From the NCBI GenBank assembly GCA_022825005.1, contig JAJDYU010000069.1, positions 163,007-227,006 on the forward strand: a DNA stretch of 64,000 nucleotides, in the 5' to 3' direction. The notes below the pieces were generated by a model. It was not told where the DNA came from. It ran no database searches and saw only the letters and a list, made by a program, of their open reading frames with translations. Below, piece by piece: positions 26,010 through 34,582 of this stretch. Position 1 is the stretch's first letter. Every line of letters begins with the position of its first letter. The stretch comes from Acidimicrobiia bacterium. Its GTDB lineage: Bacteria; Actinomycetota; Acidimicrobiia; Acidimicrobiales; Bin134. Position numbers and translations under genes: made by a program.

Positions 26010-28312
26010 GCGTGCTGAGCCTGCTGGCCCAGTCCGAATCCCCCGGCATCGCCGACAACAAGGTCCTCGACCAATGGACCATCCCCTTTGGGGAGTGGGT
26101 CGAGCAGATTGTCCGTTGGGTCGACCTGAACCTCGGCTCGGTGCTCAATGTCATCGAATGGCCCTTCACATTTCTGTTCCGCAACTTTGTGGACGGTCCC
26201 AGCCACCATCCGTGGTGGGAAATCACCGACATGCCCTGGATCGCAGTGTGCGCTCTTTTCTTCTTGGTCGGGACGCTGGTACGCAACGTCCGGGTCGGTG
26301 GCTTTGTGGCCGTTGCTCTCATTGGTTGCGGGATGCTCGGAAACGAATACTGGGAGGAGACCGCGCTCACTTTGGGCATGATTGTCGTGGCCGTGGTGCT
26401 CTGCGCGATCATCGGCATCCCGCTGGGGGTATTGTGCGGCCGATTTGATGGGGTCTGGAATGCTGTGCGTCCCGCTCTTGACGCCATGCAGGTAATCCAC
26501 TCGTTCGTGTACATGCTGCCGGTGATCTTCTTCTTTGGCATCGGCCCAGAGCCAGCCACGATGGTCACAATGGTGTTTGCAATACCGCCGCTTATCCGTC
26601 TTACCAACCTGGGCATCCGTCAAGTGCCTGGCGATGTTGTGGAAGCCAGTCGGGCCTACGGGGCGCCCGAGTGGCGAGTGCTGACAGACGTCCAGATGCC
26701 TCTGGCCCGTCCCGCCATCATGACTGGACTCAATCAGACGCTGCTCCTGTCGATTTCGATGCTCGGGATTGCTGCCATCATGGGCGCGGGTGGGTTGGGC
26801 CTGCTCGTCTTCCGCGCGGTTCAGAACCTGGATACCGCGCTGGCCGCCTCAGCTGGCTTGGCGCTGTTCATTGTGGCTGTTGTATTGGATCGCATCTCAC
26901 AAACCGAAGAAACCGACAGCGAGAATTTCTTCAAGCGCATCCGGCGTGCTTGGGTCCACCGGCGGGATCCCGAGTCGTTGTTGCCCCAAGCCACTTCTAT
27001 AGGCGCCGTAGCAAGCACGCAGGGGGAGCCCGCGCCGCTTACGGGTCGCGAGCACCGCTGCCTCGCCGTCACAGCAGTTGGCGCGATCGTCGCGGTAGTC
27101 GCCGTGTTTCTGCCCTGGGGATACGACTCTGGCAAAATCTCCGGCTACGCCCGCCTGATCGACACCGGCCGCTACGAATATGTCGAGACTAACCCCAATG
27201 GGTCTCCCGGCGAGGTCGAACTCTTGGTGGCCAGCGCCAACCCGCCGGTTGAGAGTGCCGCGGCGATTCAGTTGCTCGAGGGCCAGCGACAGGCCGCGAT
27301 CGCTGCCGCTGAATCCGAGGGCCTCGCGGATGATGAGACCCTGGATGCCATCAACGACGAAATTGCTCATCTCTCGAATCCCCTGGCCGGGCGCGGCTTC
27401 AATGGTCTGGACGCTTCCGGCGGGTCGTTCTACGGTATCTCCGTCCTCGGCCTTTCAATGCTGGTTCTTGCCGCCGTAATCACTAACTGGCGGAGGATTG
27501 GCAGAGCAATGCGCCTTTTTGCATCCAACGGTGTGCTGGCGCTCTGCGCAGGGGCTCTGGCCGCAGCGATTGCGTACTTGTGGGCATCGCCCGCTGAAGC
27601 CAATGTTGCCTATCGCGGCGGCATAGGACCGTGGGTCGCGGTCACAGGTGGCGTGATCGCTGTGGTGGGCGCGGCGCTGTGGCTTAGGGAGGCTCCCTAT
27701 TCCGCTCGCAGGCCACTGCGCGCCCGCGTTAACTATGGACAGATCGGGGTTGCCGTCTTCGCGGTGGCACTGCTCATTATCGCTGGGTTCTCAGGCTGGT
27801 CCTTCGACGGGCGCGCAGAGTCGGTATTGTCACCCGAGTTGGAGGCGCAGATCGCATCTCTTGAGCAACAGGCCAGGGACGATCCGAGTCTCGAAGTGGA
27901 TGCTTCCGCGCAGATCGTCTCTCTGGTTAGCACCGCCCAGCGAACGGAGACGGTCGTCATCGACGGCTTCGCACGTACCGGCACACGGTATGGCTTTCTC
28001 ACCTTGGGCCTAGGTGTCCTGGGTCTTGTCTTCGCCTTGCCCGCTGCTGGTGTGTTCGGAACCGATGAAATCTGGCGCCGACGCTGGAACGCGGCGGTCG
28101 CTAGCGCCGGTGTCGGAGTAATGATCGTGTCGGCGATCTGGATTTCTTCACTATTGCGGGTCGCAGACCCCAAGTTTGCGAGCGGTGCGGGTGCTTTTTT
28201 GTGTTTCGTCGGGGGGTTAGTCCTCATGACCACCACGGCTAGCACGCTGAGGGAATTCGATCGCTCGCAGGTGTATGTCTCCATCGACGAGCCCGAAGTG
28301 ATGCCGGAGTGA
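26006..28312 (+). CDS. Glycine betaine ABC transporter permease with long C-terminal membrane extension
   Basis: A 768-residue protein starting at GTG inside the ATPase stop. Residues of roughly 80-300 are a ProW/OpuAB permease domain, with the EAA loop EASRAYGAPEWRVLTDVQMPLA. Typical ProW proteins end there. This one continues for more than 400 residues with a linker, several further hydrophobic helices (near ITNWRRIGRA, LALCAGALAAAIAYLW, ISSLLRV) and two stretches of soluble, Glu/Gln-rich sequence (SEGLADDETLDAINDEIAHL, LEAQIASLEQQARDD) that could form short coiled coils. I recognise no family for the extension. Confidence 0.87.
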   Translation: MSVLSLLAQSESPGIADNKVLDQWTIPFGEWVEQIVRWVDLNLGSVLNVIEWPFTFLFRNFVDGPSHHPWWEITDMPWIAVCALFFLVGTLVRNVRVGGFVAVALIGCGMLGNEYWEETALTLGMIVVAVVLCAIIGIPLGVLCGRFDGVWNAVRPALDAMQVIHSFVYMLPVIFFFGIGPEPATMVTMVFAIPPLIRLTNLGIRQVPGDVVEASRAYGAPEWRVLTDVQMPLARPAIMTGLNQTLLLSISMLGIAAIMGAGGLGLLVFRAVQNLDTALAASAGLALFIVAVVLDRISQTEETDSENFFKRIRRAWVHRRDPESLLPQATSIGAVASTQGEPAPLTGREHRCLAVTAVGAIVAVVAVFLPWGYDSGKISGYARLIDTGRYEYVETNPNGSPGEVELLVASANPPVESAAAIQLLEGQRQAAIAAAESEGLADDETLDAINDEIAHLSNPLAGRGFNGLDASGGSFYGISVLGLSMLVLAAVITNWRRIGRAMRLFASNGVLALCAGALAAAIAYLWASPAEANVAYRGGIGPWVAVTGGVIAVVGAALWLREAPYSARRPLRARVNYGQIGVAVFAVALLIIAGFSGWSFDGRAESVLSPELEAQIASLEQQARDDPSLEVDASAQIVSLVSTAQRTETVVIDGFARTGTRYGFLTLGLGVLGLVFALPAAGVFGTDEIWRRRWNAAVASAGVGVMIVSAIWISSLLRVADPKFASGAGAFLCFVGGLVLMTTTASTLREFDRSQVYVSIDEPEVMPE

Positions 28313-28436
28313 GCAACCGTCGCCGCTGACTAAGCCAGGGTGGCTCTTGTACCCGTGGGAGCTATTGGACTAGCGTTCCAACAGCCGACTTCGGGCACTT
28401 CTCCGTAGGCGGGGGAGAACATTTAGGGAGGGAAGA

Positions 28437-30503
28437 ATGCTGGTGAAGAAGCATTGGAGGGTTTGGCTCGCGCTGTTTGCAGCACTTGCCTTGGTGGTCG
28501 CAGCTTGCGGCAACGATGATGATGACGGCGTTGAACCGGCCGCCCCCGAGGAGGAGGCCCCGGCCGCCCCCGAGGAGGAGGCCCCGGCCGCTGCCATGCC
28601 TGGTGAGGGTATTAGTGTCACTATGGCTCGGGCGAACTGGTCCCAAGGCTACATGCAGGCCGCGATTTACCGCGCCCTGTTACAGGAGTTGGGTTACAAC
28701 GTTAGCGATCCAGCAGATCTCGAATTGGCCCCGTCGAACGCATTCTTGGCCATGGCCGAAGGTGAGTTTGACTTCTGGGTCAACACTTGGCGTCCAAACC
28801 ACGACAATTTCACTTCCGCGGAACTCAGCGATGGGTCGCTCGTGAGCGACCACGTATCGGATGTCGGCGGGGAGATGCTCGGCGGTGCCCTTCAGGGCTT
28901 TATTACGAATAAGTCACTCGTTGACGCGCACGGCATCAAGACTCTCGACGACATTGTGAACAACCCGGACATATTCGCCATTTACGACGCAGGCGACAGC
29001 ACGCCCGATGATGGCGTTCTCCAACTTCTCGGCTGCCCTGAAGGTTGGGGGTGTCGGGTCGTTATCGAGAACACGATTGAGAAGAACGGCTGGGACAATG
29101 TAGAGCAGATTGAAATCGGCGGGTACGAAGGGGTCATTGGCGCAGCGTTGGAGCGGAGTGCCGAGGATCAGCCATTCATCGTCTACACGTGGACCCCGAC
29201 GGCCTATCCAGGTCAGTTGGGACTGGGCTCCACCTCGATCTGGTTGGCGCAATCCGAGGATTCTGTTATCGACGAACAGAAAGGGGCTTCGCCACTCGGA
29301 CCTGAGTCTTGCTCGGACACTCCCTGCAACCTCACCTTCAAGCCAGCCGACATCGTTGTTACGGGTAACAACGATTTCCTAGTGGCAAATCCAGCAGCCG
29401 CGAAGCTGTTCGAACTGGTGAAGATCAGCTTGGTCGATGTCACTTTGCAGAACGTCAAGGCTTCAGCTGGTGAGGACACGCCCGAGGATGTGATCCGCCA
29501 CGCCGCCGAATGGGTCGCGGCCAACCGCGACACCGTCGACGGCTGGCTGGCGGAAGCCCGCAGCGCTACCGAATACACGATTACGCCTGTGGCTGCGCCC
29601 GCGCCCGCTGAGCCTTTCCGCGTCGCGGTGGTTGCACCGAGCGCAAGCAACGACTTGGCGTTCACCCAGAGCATGTTTGATGCGGTGAATGCCCTCGTGG
29701 CTTCTGGGGATATCAGTGAGTTCGCCATCACCGACGGCACGTTCATCGTGGAAGACGCTGGTGCGGCTATCCGGGGCTATGCCGAGGACGGTTACGACCT
29801 GGTCATCGCCCACGGCTCCCAGTACGGCGGCCCGCTCCAGGAGATCGCCCCGGACTTCCCCGACGTATCGTTCGCCTGGGGCACCGCGGTTGATACCTTC
29901 GGCCTTCCCAACGTGAACTCTTATTCGGTTCGCTCCGATCTCGGCGGCTATGTCAACGGGACAGTGGCCGCACAGCTCACTGAAAGCGGCGTGATCGGCG
30001 TGATCGGCCCGATTGAGGTGGGCGACGCCAAGCTCTATGTCGACGGGTTCGCGGCCGGCGCCACGGCTCAGAATCCCGATGTCGAGGTCAACATCGTCTA
30101 CACCGGTTCGTTCGCCGACGTGGCACTGGCTGCCGAGGCCGCCCAATCGCATATCTCCGCAGGAGCGGACGTGCTGACTGGTTCGGCCCAGATGGTGGTG
30201 GGCGCCACCGGCGTTGCCCAGGAGAACGGCGTGCTGTGGTTCGGCACCCAAGCCAACCAGACCGCCCTCGGCGAGGACATCGTGGTGGCCTCGCAGGTCT
30301 ATCGCTGGGAGGTCATCCTGTCTGAGGTGGTCGACCAGGTGAAGTCTGGCACCCTGGGTGGCACGACCTTCATCATGACCTTCGACGGCGGAGGACTGGA
30401 GATCCAGTTCAACGAGGCCATGGACATTCCTGCCGACGTGCTTGCCTCAGCCGAGGCGACCATCGCTGGTCTGTCCGACGGGTCAATCTCCACCGGGCAG
30501 TAA
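28437..30503 (+). CDS. Fused OpuAC-type betaine-binding and BMP-type binding lipoprotein
   Basis: A 688-residue lipoprotein: signal helix and lipobox VAAC (Cys24), an acidic Pro/Ala/Glu linker with the repeat APEEEAPA, then two binding domains. Residues about 60-370 match OpuAC/ProX-type quaternary-amine-binding proteins (MARANWSQGYMQAAIYRALL, DFWVNTWRPNH). Residues about 390-680 match the BMP/Med purine-nucleoside-binding family (FRVAVVAPSASNDLAFTQSM, GYDLVIAHGSQYGG, GVIGPIEVGDAK). The frame is continuous through a Pro/Ala linker (PVAAPAPAEPF). It follows the betaine permease and precedes a BMP-class ATPase, so it sits exactly at the join of two transport systems. Confidence 0.9.
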   Translation: MLVKKHWRVWLALFAALALVVAACGNDDDDGVEPAAPEEEAPAAPEEEAPAAAMPGEGISVTMARANWSQGYMQAAIYRALLQELGYNVSDPADLELAPSNAFLAMAEGEFDFWVNTWRPNHDNFTSAELSDGSLVSDHVSDVGGEMLGGALQGFITNKSLVDAHGIKTLDDIVNNPDIFAIYDAGDSTPDDGVLQLLGCPEGWGCRVVIENTIEKNGWDNVEQIEIGGYEGVIGAALERSAEDQPFIVYTWTPTAYPGQLGLGSTSIWLAQSEDSVIDEQKGASPLGPESCSDTPCNLTFKPADIVVTGNNDFLVANPAAAKLFELVKISLVDVTLQNVKASAGEDTPEDVIRHAAEWVAANRDTVDGWLAEARSATEYTITPVAAPAPAEPFRVAVVAPSASNDLAFTQSMFDAVNALVASGDISEFAITDGTFIVEDAGAAIRGYAEDGYDLVIAHGSQYGGPLQEIAPDFPDVSFAWGTAVDTFGLPNVNSYSVRSDLGGYVNGTVAAQLTESGVIGVIGPIEVGDAKLYVDGFAAGATAQNPDVEVNIVYTGSFADVALAAEAAQSHISAGADVLTGSAQMVVGATGVAQENGVLWFGTQANQTALGEDIVVASQVYRWEVILSEVVDQVKSGTLGGTTFIMTFDGGGLEIQFNEAMDIPADVLASAEATIAGLSDGSISTGQ

Positions 30504-30524
30504 CGCTCAACCGAATAGCCGAAT

Positions 30525-32078
30525 ATGAACTCTGACTCGGCAGCGCCGAGGCCAGCACCGATGCTGGAGATGCGCGGGATAACCAAGCGCTTCCCCGGTG
30601 TCGTGGCCAACGAAGACGTTGACTTCACGGTGCTGCCGGGTCAGGTTCACACCCTTCTCGGAGAGAACGGGGCGGGCAAGAGCACGCTGGTGAAGATCCT
30701 CTACGGGCTCTACCAGCCCGACGAGGGATCGATTGCCTTCGACGGCGCCCCGGTGGACATCGACTCGCCGTCGGTGGCCATCCGCACCGGCATCGGCATG
30801 ATCCACCAGCACTTCATGCTGGTGGACACCCTGACCGTGGCCGAGAACGTGGCCTTGGGGCTGGGCAAGTCCCTCGGACTGACCAACTTGGCGCCCATCC
30901 GGCGCCGCATCAGAGAAGTCTCTGAAGAGTACGGCTTGCACGTCGACCCGGATGCCTATATCTGGCAGATGGCAGTGGGGGAGCGGCAGCGGGCTGAGAT
31001 CGTCAAGGCGCTTTACCGAAACGTGAAGCTGCTGGTGTTGGACGAGCCCACCGCCGTGCTGACCCCGCCTGAAGTCGCTGACTTGTTCGTCACCCTTCGC
31101 CAGCTCAGCTCCGATGGGAGAGGACTGGTGTTCATCTCCCACAAGCTGAACGAGGTGATGGAGATTTCCGACGAGATCACGGTGCTGCGCGACGGAAGGG
31201 TCTCGGGGCGAACAACCCCCGCAGAGTCCAGCAGAGAGTCGCTGGCCATGATGATGGTGGGGCGCCCGGTTGAATTCACCCGCACCCTCGCCGATCAGGA
31301 ACCGGGCGATCCCAAACTGGAGGTGAAGAACCTCCGGGTTCGCGGCGACCGAGAGGAGTTGGCGGTACGCGATGTGAACATCGACGTGCGCGCCGGTGAG
31401 ATCGTGGGCATCGTGGGGGTTTCGGGCAACGGGCAGCGAGAACTGGCCGAGGCCATCGTGGGATTGCGGGAGATCGAGTCGGGTGAGGTCTTTATCGACG
31501 GCAGTCCGGTGAAGACGCCCACTCCCAAGCAGGTGCGGTCGATGGGCTTGGCCTATGTTCCCGAAGAGCGCATGAAGTACGGCAGCATCGGCGATTTCAC
31601 CGTGGCCGAAAACCTGGTCTTGGTGGATTACGACCAGCCGCCCTACGCACGAGCCGGACTGCTGAGCCTCAACTCCATCGAGACTCGCGGTCAGCAGTTG
31701 GTGGGCGATTATTCGATTCGCACACCGAACACCGGCACCCTGACCCGCAAGCTGTCGGGGGGCAACATCCAAAAGGTGGTGATCGCTCGGGAGTTCAGCG
31801 GCAATGCCGAGATGCTGCTGGTGGCTCAGCCCACCCGGGGCATCGACATCGGCGCGGCCGAGTACATCCACGAGCAGCTGTTGACCCAGCGGTCCCAAGG
31901 CAAGGCCATCTTGTTGATCAGCGAAGACCTGGACGAAGTGATGGCCCTGTCGGACCGGTTGGTGGTGATGTACGAGGGAGCGGTGATGGGCCGAGTGGAC
32001 CGAGCCGATGCCACCATCGAGCAAGTGGGCCTGCTCATGAGCGGCGTGGGCGAGCCGGAGGGCGCAGCAGTAGGCTGA
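30525..32078 (+). CDS. BMP/nucleoside-type ABC transporter ATPase (two-domain)
   Basis: A 517-residue protein with two ATPase domains, as in nucleoside/sugar importers of the YufO/RbsA class. The first has Walker A GENGAGKST, signature-like VGERQRAEIVKALYR and Walker B LLVLDEPTAVL. The second has the degenerate Walker A GVSGNGQRE usual in this class, signature LSGGNIQKVVIAREF and a Walker B-like LLVAQPTRGID. It presumably energises uptake for the BMP half of the upstream fusion protein. The two permease genes that normally follow are missing: tRNA-Sec comes ten bases after its stop. Confidence 0.9.
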   Translation: MNSDSAAPRPAPMLEMRGITKRFPGVVANEDVDFTVLPGQVHTLLGENGAGKSTLVKILYGLYQPDEGSIAFDGAPVDIDSPSVAIRTGIGMIHQHFMLVDTLTVAENVALGLGKSLGLTNLAPIRRRIREVSEEYGLHVDPDAYIWQMAVGERQRAEIVKALYRNVKLLVLDEPTAVLTPPEVADLFVTLRQLSSDGRGLVFISHKLNEVMEISDEITVLRDGRVSGRTTPAESSRESLAMMMVGRPVEFTRTLADQEPGDPKLEVKNLRVRGDREELAVRDVNIDVRAGEIVGIVGVSGNGQRELAEAIVGLREIESGEVFIDGSPVKTPTPKQVRSMGLAYVPEERMKYGSIGDFTVAENLVLVDYDQPPYARAGLLSLNSIETRGQQLVGDYSIRTPNTGTLTRKLSGGNIQKVVIAREFSGNAEMLLVAQPTRGIDIGAAEYIHEQLLTQRSQGKAILLISEDLDEVMALSDRLVVMYEGAVMGRVDRADATIEQVGLLMSGVGEPEGAAVG

Positions 32079-32088
32079 CCTCTTCCTG

Positions 32089-32181
32089 GGAGGTGTCTGA
32101 GTACCTGGTGGGCTCCCCCGCCTTCAAAGCGGGTGGGACGGGCGATCCCCGTCCGGCGGGTTCGATTCCCGTCCACCTCCG
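32089..32181 (+). tRNA. selC: tRNA-Sec (anticodon TCA)
   Basis: A 93-base tRNA with a seven- to eight-base acceptor stem (GGAGGTG...CACCTCC, discriminator G), a long D arm, anticodon stem CCCGC/GCGGG with loop CTTCAAA (TCA at 32124-32126), a long variable arm (GGGACGGGCGATCCCCGTCC) and T arm GCGGG-TTCGATT-CCCGT. These are the hallmarks of selenocysteine tRNA. The eighth acceptor pair is a mismatch (T/C) by my reading. No CCA is encoded. selA and selB at 55.3-58.3 kb provide its partners. The terminus in this gap is otherwise empty. Confidence 0.93.
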
Positions 32182-32195
32182 CTTTGTAAACGGGA

Positions 32196-32816
32196 TTAGT
32201 CGGGGGGGCTGGCTGCGGATAGCAGCCGGGCGAGCAATTCGACCCATTCTTCTTCGGTGGGGATATGGTGCCTTGCTCGCTCCGCAGACATCACCAGGTG
32301 GGTGCCGATCCCAACGGCCTGGATAATCAGGGCAAGCGCGGAAGTGCTGATATCTCTGTCCCAGAGCCCCTCGTCCTTGCTTTTCTCGACGAGGTCGCTT
32401 AGCTGGCCGGCTTGCTCGTTGAGGAATTCCTGGAGGCTTTGTTGGACCGCGGTGTTGTTGCGGGCACTCCCGAACACCTGGATCAGAACATCGTGGGCAT
32501 CATCGGACTTCAACAGGTTGGCACCCCAGGTCGTCAGAATCTCCGTGGCCGACATTCCGCTGACCCCCAGGTCCTTCATCCTCTGTTCAGGCGTTATCCG
32601 CTCGAAGAGGTGGTTGAGGGCGGCGACCATCATCTCGTTCTTGTCCGGCCACCGGGCATAGATCGCCCCGGTGGTCGCCCCGGCCCGGCGGGCGATGTCG
32701 GTGACGACTCCCTTGTCGTAGCCCTGCTCAACAAACACTTCAGCGGCCGCGTCCAAGAGCCTCTCGGTCAACCCATCGGGGTCGCGTATGCGTCGTTTCA
32801 ACGCATCGTCAGGCAC
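32196..32816 (-). CDS. TetR-family transcriptional regulator
   Basis: A 206-residue repressor. The N-terminal DNA-binding domain has RLLDAAAEVFVEQGYDKGVV and the helix-turn-helix TDIARRAGATTGAIYARWPDKNEM. The C-terminal half is the ligand-binding and dimerisation domain, with no recognisable ligand signature. GTG start. It reads toward tRNA-Sec, and its stop is 14 bases beyond the tRNA's end. Its target is not evident. The nearest divergent candidates are the transporter genes to the left, but the two are convergent. Confidence 0.9.
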   Translation of the reverse strand: MPDDALKRRIRDPDGLTERLLDAAAEVFVEQGYDKGVVTDIARRAGATTGAIYARWPDKNEMMVAALNHLFERITPEQRMKDLGVSGMSATEILTTWGANLLKSDDAHDVLIQVFGSARNNTAVQQSLQEFLNEQAGQLSDLVEKSKDEGLWDRDISTSALALIIQAVGIGTHLVMSAERARHHIPTEEEWVELLARLLSAASPPD

Positions 32817-32923
32817 GGCTACGCCCTTCAGATATCAGCACCAGAGCAACAATAGCTATCTCACATTGTCAGTGCCGGAAAGTTCAGGGATTGCAGCCTG
32901 AACAGGGGTTTATCGAGGTGGTG

Positions 32924-33889
32924 CTAAACCGCCAGCAGGTCGCGGGCGCCGGTGTCGCTGCTCGGGTGGCGGAGTTTGGACATGGCCCTAGCCTCGATTT
33001 GGCGGATGCGCTCACGGGTTAGGTTGAAGTGCTCGCCGACCTCTTCAAGGGTGCGGGGCTCGCCGCGGTCGAGGCCGAAGCGGAGCTTTAGAATCTCGCG
33101 CTCGCGCTCGTCGAGGGGACCGAGCAGGCGGGTGATCTCCTCGGGCAACAGGGCGGTGGCGGCCACCTCAAAGGGCGATTCGGCGGAGCGGTCCTCCACC
33201 ACGTCGCCCAGCTCAGCGTCGCCGTCCTCGCGCAGCGGCTCGCTAAGCGACAAGGGCTCGGCCGCGAAGCGCAAGGCCTCGGTGACCTTCTCCTCGGAAA
33301 GGTCTACCTCGACGGCCAGCTCGGCCAGTGTGGCCGGGCGTCCCAACTTCTTCTCCAGGTTGGCCCGGGCCTTTTGGAGTCGGGCCAAAGTGTCGCCGGC
33401 GTGGACCGGGAGGCGGATTGTGCGCCCGGTGTTGGCGATTCCCCGGGTGATGGCCTGGCGGATCCACCAGGTGGCATACGTAGAGAACTTGAACCCCTTA
33501 CGCCAATCGAACTTCTCCACGGCGTGCATCAGCCCCAGATTGCCCTCCTGGATCAGATCCAGCAGGGGAAGGCCGGACGCCTGGTATTTCTTGGCGATGG
33601 ACACCACCAAGCGGAGGTTGGACTGCACGAACCGGCGCTCGGCCTGCTCGCCGATTTTGACCTGGCGGCGCAATATCCGCCGCCGGGCGGGCGAGAGCCT
33701 CTCTGAGCTGCCGTCATCGCCTGATTTGTCCTGGTCAAGGAGGGCTTGTGCTTCGTTGCCCTCTTCGATTTTCTGGGCTAGCTCAACTTCGTCGTCTTTG
33801 GTGAGCAGCGGGTATTGGCCGATGTCAGTCAGATAGAGGCGGACGAGATCCTCGTCGTCTCGCTCAACACGCTCTTTCGGCACAGTCAC
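32924..33889 (-). CDS. RNA polymerase sigma factor, RpoD/HrdB-like (group 1/2)
   Basis: A 321-residue sigma-70 factor with regions 1.2 to 4.2: YLTDIGQYPLLTKDDEVELA (1.2), LRLVVSIAKKYQ and LIQEGNLGLMHAVEKFDW (2), TYATWWIRQAITRGIANTGRTIRLPVH (2.4-3), and TLEEVGEHFNLTRERIRQIEARAMSKLR (4.2). It lacks the long N-terminal extension of primary sigma factors, so it is probably a non-essential group 2 factor such as HrdA/SigB-like. GTG start. A 133-base gap upstream, without visible genes, could hold its promoter. Confidence 0.92.
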   Translation of the reverse strand: MTVPKERVERDDEDLVRLYLTDIGQYPLLTKDDEVELAQKIEEGNEAQALLDQDKSGDDGSSERLSPARRRILRRQVKIGEQAERRFVQSNLRLVVSIAKKYQASGLPLLDLIQEGNLGLMHAVEKFDWRKGFKFSTYATWWIRQAITRGIANTGRTIRLPVHAGDTLARLQKARANLEKKLGRPATLAELAVEVDLSEEKVTEALRFAAEPLSLSEPLREDGDAELGDVVEDRSAESPFEVAATALLPEEITRLLGPLDEREREILKLRFGLDRGEPRTLEEVGEHFNLTRERIRQIEARAMSKLRHPSSDTGARDLLAV

Positions 33890-34022
33890 ACCTTTCCGAA
33901 AATCCGATGGCCCGATAATCCTTGGACCAGAAAAACCCTGGGGTTACCGGTGCCGCTGTCGAACCGGTCGACGCTGACCGAGCAGAGACACAGACAATGC
34001 TTAGCTAATAACGATACCTGCT

Positions 34023-34580
34023 TCATCGTGGAAACGTCACCAGCGGAGGCCATCTTTTTTCGCGATAGTCGTCGGCAAAGCCATCCGCCAGCTCCTCGAG
34101 GTCGCCATCAGAGGGGACACTCGGGGGATTCCACACTTGTCTGGAGTCATACTGCTCCTCGGCCAAATCGGCGGCCACCATGCGGGCTGTGCGGATCACT
34201 GTTCCGTCGCTCACCGAAGACAGCTCGTGACCCAACTGCTCGATAACAAAAGCCAACTGGGGCAGAGCCACCTCATATAGGGCGGCAACGGCATCGGCCG
34301 GCGCCGCTTGTTCGAGGTGATCCACCAGCCGCTCCCAGGCACCTGTGGGGGGACGAATCCGATCGGGCGCGGCCAAAGCCGGAGAGTCGGGCAGCGCCGC
34401 TCGCCACCACTGGGCGTGCTGTCCATGGCGGCGGCTGGACCGGGCCAAGAGGTTCCGAGTTCTGTCGTCCATCGGTGCCTCGCCGGCCATACCGGCCGTC
34501 AAGCGCCCCTCCAACTCGAAGAGCTGCTCGGATATCCAGGCCAGGCCGCCACAGGCGTCAGCGAGCTGCTCGATGTCCAT
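34023..34580 (-). CDS. Conserved-looking helical protein of unknown function
   Basis: A 185-residue protein, starting MDIEQLADACGGLAWISEQL, chosen because this ATG lies two bases after the nadE stop. The open frame extends further upstream only through nadE on another frame. It is mainly helical and acidic, with a His/Arg/Trp patch (RRHGQHAQWWRAALP) and a second helical bundle (QLAFVIEQLGHELSSVSDGTVIRTARM). This recalls small ferritin-like helical bundles, but no paired Glu-x-x-His motif is clear. It is co-oriented with nadE and likely co-transcribed. Function is not known. Confidence 0.65.
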   Translation of the reverse strand: MDIEQLADACGGLAWISEQLFELEGRLTAGMAGEAPMDDRTRNLLARSSRRHGQHAQWWRAALPDSPALAAPDRIRPPTGAWERLVDHLEQAAPADAVAALYEVALPQLAFVIEQLGHELSSVSDGTVIRTARMVAADLAEEQYDSRQVWNPPSVPSDGDLEELADGFADDYREKRWPPLVTFPR

Positions 34581-34582
34581 GC

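Noticed and set aside
29560..29620. Frameshift or stop at the OpuAC/BMP join
   Set aside because: The reading frame is continuous and coding-like through a Pro/Ala linker.
30507..32024. Long minus-strand open frame opposite the BMP-type ATPase
   Set aside because: It is His/Gly/Val-rich shadow translation of a well-conserved ATPase.
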